A program made the position numbers and the translations under genes. A stretch of 9,913 bases of DNA from an uncultured Acidimicrobiales bacterium (GTDB lineage: Bacteria > Actinomycetota > Acidimicrobiia > Acidimicrobiales > Aldehydirespiratoraceae), in NCBI GenBank assembly GCA_938091985.1, contig CALKOE010000264.1:1-9913 (forward strand), read 5' to 3'. The first letter of the stretch is position 1, and each line of letters begins with the position of its first letter. The notes under the pieces were generated by a model. That model was given only the letters and a program-made list of their open reading frames with translations, made no database searches and was not told the origin of the DNA. Positions 6,039 to 9,913 of the stretch are shown in pieces.

Positions 6039-7367
6039 GTGAAGCACGACGTTCGATCCTTCGTTCGCGGCCTGCTGGCCGCTGCCGCGTTGATCGCGTC
6101 TGCACTGGCGGTTCCCTCCCCGGCCGCCGGCCACGCCGGATTCGGCGACATCGGTCCGGCGACGTTCTACAGCGAAGCCGTCCAGTGGATGGTCGACAAC
6201 GAGATCACCAACGGCACCAGCCCGACCTGCTTCTCCCCGCTCGATGGCGTGACCCGAGGCCAAGCCGCCGCATTCATGTGGCGCATGGAAGGGCGTCCGG
6301 ACGCACCACCGCACTCGTTCACCGACGTCACGAAGGAGTGGCAGAACCCAGCGGTCTCCTGGATGGTCGCCGAGGGAATCACCACCGGCACCTCACCCAC
6401 GACGTTCTCCCCTGAAGACGTGTTGACACGCGGTCAGCTGGCCGCCCTTCTGTGGCGCCTCGCCGGCGAACCCGAGGCCCCACCGCACCCCTTCACCGAT
6501 GTGGTCAAGGAGTGGCAGCAGGGTGCCGTCAGCTGGCTGGCCCACAAGGGCATCACGATCGGCACATCGCCAACCACCTTCTCCCCCGATGACACCGTCA
6601 CCCGCGGTCAACTCGCGACGTTCTTCTGGCGCTACAAGGGAACGCCGGCGGTCGAGCTCGACCCCCACACGCCGTTCTGCGGTGGGCCGACCGACGACGA
6701 GTTCGATGGCGCCGCCACTGATCTCCTGGCCGGCGATCAATCGCCGTGGCAGGTACGCAACGGCGATGCCGCCGAGCTGATCGAAATCAACTCCGCCGGC
6801 GACGGCACACTCGTCATCTCCGCCAACGACTACGAAACCAAGGGGTGGGACGCGACGACCGAGGGGCCGTTCGCCTACCAGACGCTCAGCGGCGACTTCG
6901 CCGTCGCGATTCGCATCACGCTCGGAAACGAGGACGACCCGGCGGCACCCCCCGGGCTCCCCTACAACTCCGGCGGAATCGTCGTGCGTGACGACAGCCA
7001 GGCGCACGACTGGGTGATGCTCGGAATCAATGGCCACACCGCGACCCACGGGCTCGCGAAGGCAGCGACGTCGACCGTCGACGGTGAGTCGGAACTCGAC
7101 CTGAAATGGACCGGGGAACGGACCTATCGCCTTCTGGTGTGCCGCGTGGGATCGGAGATCCGCTTCTTCAGCGGCGGGCCCGAGTCATCCGAGTGGACGG
7201 CCGACGAAGTCGCCCACAGCCGACCCGACTTCGGCGATGAACTCCAGGTAGGAGTGGCGGCCAGCGCATGGGCCAGCGAGCCTCAGCCCTGGGTAGAGGT
7301 CGAGCGGGTGCACTTCGGCAAGCCCGACAATCTGGATCACTGCACGACCGCCGTCGCGCCGGTCTGA
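6039..7367 (+). CDS. secreted protein with three SLH-like repeats and a probable concanavalin-A-like (DUF1349-type) C-terminal domain
   Basis: The chosen GTG start gives 442 residues and a convincing signal peptide: basic n-region VKHDVRSFVR, hydrophobic core GLLAAAALIASALAV, and likely cleavage after AGHA at residue 33. The longer open frame from 5841 would overlap the regulator and bury this signal. Three tandem repeats of 58-59 residues begin at 6141, 6318 and 6492. Each reads roughly F.DV, AV.WM, GIT.GTSPTTFSP, TRGQ.A.F.WR.G, an SLH-like pattern common in secreted actinobacterial proteins. The remaining 220 or so residues (DEFDG, YQTLSGDFAVAIRI, SGGIVVRDD, VEVERVHFG) look like an all-beta DUF1349/concanavalin-A-like fold. 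No glycosidase acid pair is evident, so binding rather than catalysis is more likely. It is probably cell-surface associated. Shine-Dalgarno support for the GTG is weak. Confidence 0.82.
   Translation: MKHDVRSFVRGLLAAAALIASALAVPSPAAGHAGFGDIGPATFYSEAVQWMVDNEITNGTSPTCFSPLDGVTRGQAAAFMWRMEGRPDAPPHSFTDVTKEWQNPAVSWMVAEGITTGTSPTTFSPEDVLTRGQLAALLWRLAGEPEAPPHPFTDVVKEWQQGAVSWLAHKGITIGTSPTTFSPDDTVTRGQLATFFWRYKGTPAVELDPHTPFCGGPTDDEFDGAATDLLAGDQSPWQVRNGDAAELIEINSAGDGTLVISANDYETKGWDATTEGPFAYQTLSGDFAVAIRITLGNEDDPAAPPGLPYNSGGIVVRDDSQAHDWVMLGINGHTATHGLAKAATSTVDGESELDLKWTGERTYRLLVCRVGSEIRFFSGGPESSEWTADEVAHSRPDFGDELQVGVAASAWASEPQPWVEVERVHFGKPDNLDHCTTAVAPV
6141..6659 (+). repeat. three tandem SLH-like protein repeats (58-59 codons each)
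   Basis: The units start at 6141, 6318 and 6492, each opening with a Phe codon in an F.DV/F.DI context. Units 2 and 3 are the closest pair, sharing FTDVxKEWQ, GTSPTTFSP and TRGQLA. Unit 1 is more diverged, with TCFSPLDGVTRGQ. The repeat lies inside the secreted-protein gene and probably mediates surface attachment. Confidence 0.8.
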
Positions 7368-7380
7368 CTCGAAGAAGGCC

Positions 7381-7575
7381 TCAGCCCTGGTAGGGGTTGG
7401 AGTCCGAGAGCTTCAGGTATTCGTTGGGCTCACCGTCTTCAGTGACGTTGTCGAGATCGCGATCGCGCCCGACCAATCCGCCGAGCACGGCGGCGAGTCC
7501 GGCCATGCTCATCAACATGCCGACCGGCATGACGATGACAAGCACGACAACCATGATGATCGCTCCGACGTCCAT
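7381..7575 (-). CDS. small single-pass membrane protein, unknown function
   Basis: This 64-residue protein has one long hydrophobic segment (about residues 5-34, rich in Val, Met, Leu and Ala) followed by a charged tail (GRDRDLDNVTEDGE) ending in NEYLKLSDSNPYQG. I recognise no family. The ATG at 7575 has no clear Shine-Dalgarno sequence. An in-frame ATG at 7554 (codon 8) is preceded by GGAG (plus strand 7563-7566) at eight-base spacing, so the true protein may be 57 residues. The stop lies 13 bases from the convergent secreted-protein gene, and the gene runs in the same direction as ridA upstream. The clean hydrophobic/charged split and the tidy fit between neighbours favour a real gene, but function is unknown. 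Confidence 0.6.
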   Translation of the reverse strand: MDVGAIIMVVVLVIVMPVGMLMSMAGLAAVLGGLVGRDRDLDNVTEDGEPNEYLKLSDSNPYQG

Positions 7576-7625
7576 GCGAGCATTCTGCCAGACCGGTCGG
7601 CGGTCGAGCTACATCGGCCGTCTGG

Positions 7626-7970
7626 CTAGACGGTGGCGATGGCTTCGATCTCCACCTGGGCACCGATCGGCAGTGCGGCGACGGCCACGGCCGAGCGGGC
7701 CGGACGATGGTCCCCGAACTCTTCCATGTAGATCTCGTTCATCTTGGCGTAGTCGCCCATGTCGACGAGAAAGACCGTGGTCTTCACGACATCGGCGAGC
7801 GAAGCTCCGGCCGACGACAGAACCGAACGCAGGTTGATGAACACCTGGCGCAGCTCATTCTCGAGACCACCCTCGACCAGGCCATCGGCGGTGATACCGA
7901 CCTGACCTGCGGTGAAGAGGAGATCGCCACCACGGACGATCGGGGTGTAGGGACCAACGGGCGTGCTCAT
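7626..7970 (-). CDS. RidA/YjgF/UK114-family enamine/imine deaminase
   Basis: This 114-residue protein has the usual length of the family. RidA enzymes hydrolyse reactive enamines and imines released by PLP enzymes, such as 2-aminoacrylate, and act as trimers in the cytoplasm. Visible motifs are GPYTP at 6-10, LLFTAGQVG, the helix segment LRSVLSSAGASLADVVKTTV, and the signature RPARSAVAVAALP...VEIEAIA. R92 is at the position of the substrate-carboxylate arginine of E. coli RidA, and E107 at that of the catalytic glutamate, so the protein is probably active rather than a Rid-like binding variant. The ATG at 7970 has a TAGGGT hexamer six bases upstream, suggesting leaderless transcription or, less likely, a weak AGGG ribosome site. 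The gene is divergent from the DinB-like gene. The exact Rid subfamily is not settled. Confidence 0.92.
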   Translation of the reverse strand: MSTPVGPYTPIVRGGDLLFTAGQVGITADGLVEGGLENELRQVFINLRSVLSSAGASLADVVKTTVFLVDMGDYAKMNEIYMEEFGDHRPARSAVAVAALPIGAQVEIEAIATV

Positions 7971-7976
7971 GGCGTC

Positions 7977-7982
7977 ACCCTA
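7977..7982 (-). promoter_or_regulatory. candidate -10 element of a leaderless ridA-family transcript
   Basis: TAGGGT on the minus strand fits TANNNT and ends six bases before the ATG at 7970. At that spacing transcription would begin at or next to the start codon. No good -35 is visible. The hexamer overlaps AGGG, so a weak Shine-Dalgarno reading is the alternative. Confidence 0.4.
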
Positions 7983-8030
7983 CGGAAAAACCGAACGTCA
8001 TGAGGGCCCCGAGCTCGGCGACTGACGCTC

Positions 8031-8036
8031 TACGAT
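8031..8036 (+). promoter_or_regulatory. candidate -10 element of a leaderless DinB-like gene transcript
   Basis: TACGAT fits the actinobacterial TANNNT consensus and ends six bases before the ATG at 8043. The intervening CCAGCG has no ribosome-binding potential, so a transcript starting at the A of the ATG is the simplest reading. No convincing -35 is seen. Confidence 0.5.
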
Positions 8037-8042
8037 CCAGCG

Positions 8043-8516
8043 ATGCACATCTCGGTCGACGACTTCGTTCTCTTCTGCGAGCGCACCATCGCCAACATGC
8101 GGACGACGCTGCAGCTCCTCGACGACGAGACGGTGAATGCGCAGCCATCGCTACCCGCCCCGAATTCGGCGTATCAACTCGTCACCCACGCCCTCGCGGC
8201 CTGTGAATGGTGGACCAGCCACATCATCTGCGGTCACCCCAGCGACCGTGACCGCGGAGCCGAATTCGAGTCAACGGGGACCATTGCCGATCTCCATTCT
8301 CAGGCCGACGCAGTGGTGGCCCGACTCCACGAGCTACGTCCTGACCTCGAAGCCGCCACCGAACTGGCCCACGAGGCCCGCACGTCGATCCCGCTTGACG
8401 CTGACTGGACGGTTGGCACCGCCCTGATCCACGCCTACGAAGAACTCGCCCAGCACCTCGGCCATCTCGAGATCACCGCGGACCTCGTCACAGAACAGCA
8501 GCGGTTGGCCAAGTAG
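8043..8516 (+). CDS. DinB-like/DUF664-type four-helix-bundle protein
   Basis: This 157-residue, all-helical protein fits the DinB/YfiT metalloenzyme superfamily, which includes mycothiol-dependent transferases and isomerases of actinobacteria. The diagnostic metal triad is present: H49 in a helix followed by ACEWW, and H138 and H141 in EELAQHLGHLEITADLV. H130 lies one turn earlier in the same C-terminal helix. The ATG at 8043 is the natural start and has no Shine-Dalgarno sequence but has TACGAT just upstream. Its last 29 bases overlap the 3' end of the convergent oxidoreductase gene. A thiol-transfer role is possible from family membership, but the substrate cannot be told and many family members remain uncharacterised. 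Confidence 0.85.
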   Translation: MHISVDDFVLFCERTIANMRTTLQLLDDETVNAQPSLPAPNSAYQLVTHALAACEWWTSHIICGHPSDRDRGAEFESTGTIADLHSQADAVVARLHELRPDLEAATELAHEARTSIPLDADWTVGTALIHAYEELAQHLGHLEITADLVTEQQRLAK

Positions 8517-9913
8517 AAGCGAATCCGGCAGTGCGCCAGGCCGCAGCCGCCACTGCGGCGAAGACCGCGTCGCTGGCCACCACGGCCGGTCCGTCGTCGG
8601 CTTCGATCACGATCTCGATCGCCGGCGTGTCGATTGCGCGGAGAATTCCGAAGCTGCGAATAGTGAGGTCGTGGATCTCGCCGGATTCATCGACGCCGAG
8701 CGACTCACTGGTGACCCACGACAGGCCCATGTGGGCGGCGCCGGTGATGTAGGACCGCAACACGATCTCATCGAGCGGTTCGCCGGCGCGGACCCGAAGG
8801 CTGATCGAGCCGTCGTCTCCGATCGTTGCGTGCGCGGCGCCACCCCCGGGCGCAGAGATCCAACCCGGGTCGGCGTGAAGCGAGGCCATCAGCACGGCTG
8901 CCTCGACCCATCCCGCACCTCGAATCGATGCGCTGGTGGGCGGCCCGGCGACGTCGACTTCCTCGACCGTCAATCCCGGGGCAACCGAGCCGATCGCCGC
9001 AGCGATCCCCTCGGTGCGGGCCACACGAACAATTCCGGACCCGTCGGCATTGATGCCGGCGGCAAGGGGCGGGCGCTTCGGCCCTCGCTGCACGGCGTCT
9101 TCACGGGAGTAGAGAACCCGCACCGCGCGGCCGTGCTCGTCGGCCAAGCGACGAGCGACCGCGCCAACTTCACTGTCGACCTTCGCGCCGAACGCGCCGC
9201 CGTTGGCCAGCGGTGAGGTCGGCACGCCCCCCGGCTCACACCAGGCGGCGTCGGTCTCGAGATATCCGGGTTCGACCCAGGAGGTCTGGAGTGTGCGGAA
9301 CCAGTCTCCAGCAGGAATCTCGATCGGCGGAGCGAACTCGGCGGTGGTGCGGCGACCCTGCACTTTGCCCGCGAGTTGCAGCGCGGCGGCGCGGGTCTCC
9401 GCCACCGCCCAGCCGTCACCGTCGGGAACCGCCACCAATGCGCCGGCCGGCGCACTGTCGTCGGCAAATCCACCGCGCCCCAGGGCGACCGCAGGACCGA
9501 CCACCTGCGCGACCCCGCCCTCGAGCTCGGCCCGGCGGCCAGCACCCTCGGTGATCACGGGCGAGTCAGCGCCGAACGCGACCCACGCATCGACCACGGG
9601 CTGCCAGCCGGTGCAACGGCACAGATGGGCCTGCAGCGCCTTCGCCGCAGCATCTCGGTCGTCGTGGGCGCCACCCTTGGCTCGCAGACCCTCGTAGCGA
9701 CAGATGATGCCTGGAGTGCAGAAGCCGCACTGGCTCCCTCCGGTCGCGGCGAAGGCCGATGCCCAACCGGCCGAAACGTCGTCGGGCAGACCATCAGCGG
9801 TGGTGATCTCGCGATCTCGCACACGGCGAACCGGGGTGACGCAGGAAACCCGGGGCTGTCCGTCGACGAGCACGGTGCAACAACCGCATTGCCCCGGGGG
9901 ACTACAGCCGTCC
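8488..9913 (-). CDS. compact xanthine dehydrogenase/aldehyde oxidase-family fusion: [2Fe-2S] domain plus condensed molybdopterin domain, 5' end outside the window
   Basis: The frame is open to the window edge; 474 residues are visible and the N-terminus is missing. The visible part opens inside a plant-ferredoxin-type [2Fe-2S] domain (DGCSPPGQCGCCTVLVDG, then VSC). The helical second [2Fe-2S] domain follows, with QCGFCTPGI and HLCRCTGW. The molybdopterin half begins directly after it: FADDSAPAGAL, WVEPGYLETDAAW, NGGAFGAK (the GGFGGK motif), RRLADEHGRAVRVLYSREDA, RGAG and a C-terminal DAVFAAVAAAAWRTAG. This half is only about 350 residues, against roughly 700-780 in standard large subunits. 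The intervening segments, and apparently the catalytic glutamate near the C-terminus, are not recognisable. Electron transfer from a hydroxylated substrate through the clusters is the family role, but activity here is uncertain. The start at 9873 that a gene caller would take is internal. Confidence 0.85.
   Translation of the reverse strand, partial: DGCSPPGQCGCCTVLVDGQPRVSCVTPVRRVRDREITTADGLPDDVSAGWASAFAATGGSQCGFCTPGIICRYEGLRAKGGAHDDRDAAAKALQAHLCRCTGWQPVVDAWVAFGADSPVITEGAGRRAELEGGVAQVVGPAVALGRGGFADDSAPAGALVAVPDGDGWAVAETRAAALQLAGKVQGRRTTAEFAPPIEIPAGDWFRTLQTSWVEPGYLETDAAWCEPGGVPTSPLANGGAFGAKVDSEVGAVARRLADEHGRAVRVLYSREDAVQRGPKRPPLAAGINADGSGIVRVARTEGIAAAIGSVAPGLTVEEVDVAGPPTSASIRGAGWVEAAVLMASLHADPGWISAPGGGAAHATIGDDGSISLRVRAGEPLDEIVLRSYITGAAHMGLSWVTSESLGVDESGEIHDLTIRSFGILRAIDTPAIEIVIEADDGPAVVASDAVFAAVAAAAWRTAGFASTWPTAAVL

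Noticed and set aside
7281..7392. CCTCAGCCCTGG occurring at 7281 and again at 7379
   Set aside because: Only 12 identical bases, one copy inside a coding region and the other at a gene end; no flanking symmetry or mobile-element signs, so chance is the simplest reading.
7587..7626. GCCAGAC/GTCTGGC inverted repeat (7587-7593 with 7620-7626) as a terminator for the ridA-family gene
   Set aside because: The loop is 26 bases, pairing stops after seven base pairs, the arm overlaps the stop codon, and there is no T-tract.
1..9913. Defence system, CRISPR array, phage or transposon content
   Set aside because: All long frames are accounted for by metabolic, regulatory or surface genes; no spaced direct-repeat array, transposase, integrase or attachment-like repeat was seen.

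Overview
This GC-rich window comes from a high-GC Gram-positive chromosome. The best guess is a free-living actinobacterium of the Acidimicrobiia type. The evidence is a type II glutamine synthetase, an actinobacterial GlnA2-type glutamine synthetase, a GlnR-like orphan regulator, a secreted protein with GTSPTTFSP-type SLH-like repeats, and short or apparently leaderless gene starts. The lineage is inferred from protein flavour only. I see no rRNA, tRNA, CRISPR array, insertion sequence or phage gene.

Left part (1-2732): the 3' end of a large MalT-type LuxR regulator whose ATPase N-terminus lies outside the window. A zinc-independent MDR oxidoreductase of the CurA/prostaglandin-reductase type follows 27 bases later. 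A long inverted repeat then serves as a likely bidirectional terminator between this pair and the convergent glnII.

Centre (2746-5985): a nitrogen-assimilation block. glnII (minus strand) and a glnA2-like gene (plus strand) diverge from a 205-base intergenic region. The glnA2-like stop overlaps by one base the start of a winged-helix regulator resembling GlnR, whose receiver domain has lost the phosphorylation residues. The divergent region carries two adjacent 11-base units starting GTTCAC, which resemble an actinobacterial PHO box on the glnII strand. Together this suggests a module in which glutamine synthetase, a glutamate-amine ligase candidate and their possible regulator sit side by side, perhaps also under phosphate control.

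Right part (6039-9913): a secreted protein with three SLH-like repeats and a probable concanavalin-A-like beta-sandwich; a tiny single-pass membrane protein; a RidA-family imine deaminase and a divergent DinB-like protein, both with a TANNNT hexamer six bases before the start codon; and the 3' part of an unusual iron-sulfur/molybdopterin oxidoreductase fusion in which the molybdopterin domain is strongly condensed. The last two genes overlap tail to tail.

Nearly all the sequence is coding and no gene-free stretch exceeds about 205 bases. Most of it is ordinary chromosome. The points most worth a second look are the nitrogen block with its PHO-box-like repeat, the amine-site change in the GlnA2-like enzyme, the degenerate receiver, and the compact xanthine-dehydrogenase-like fusion.
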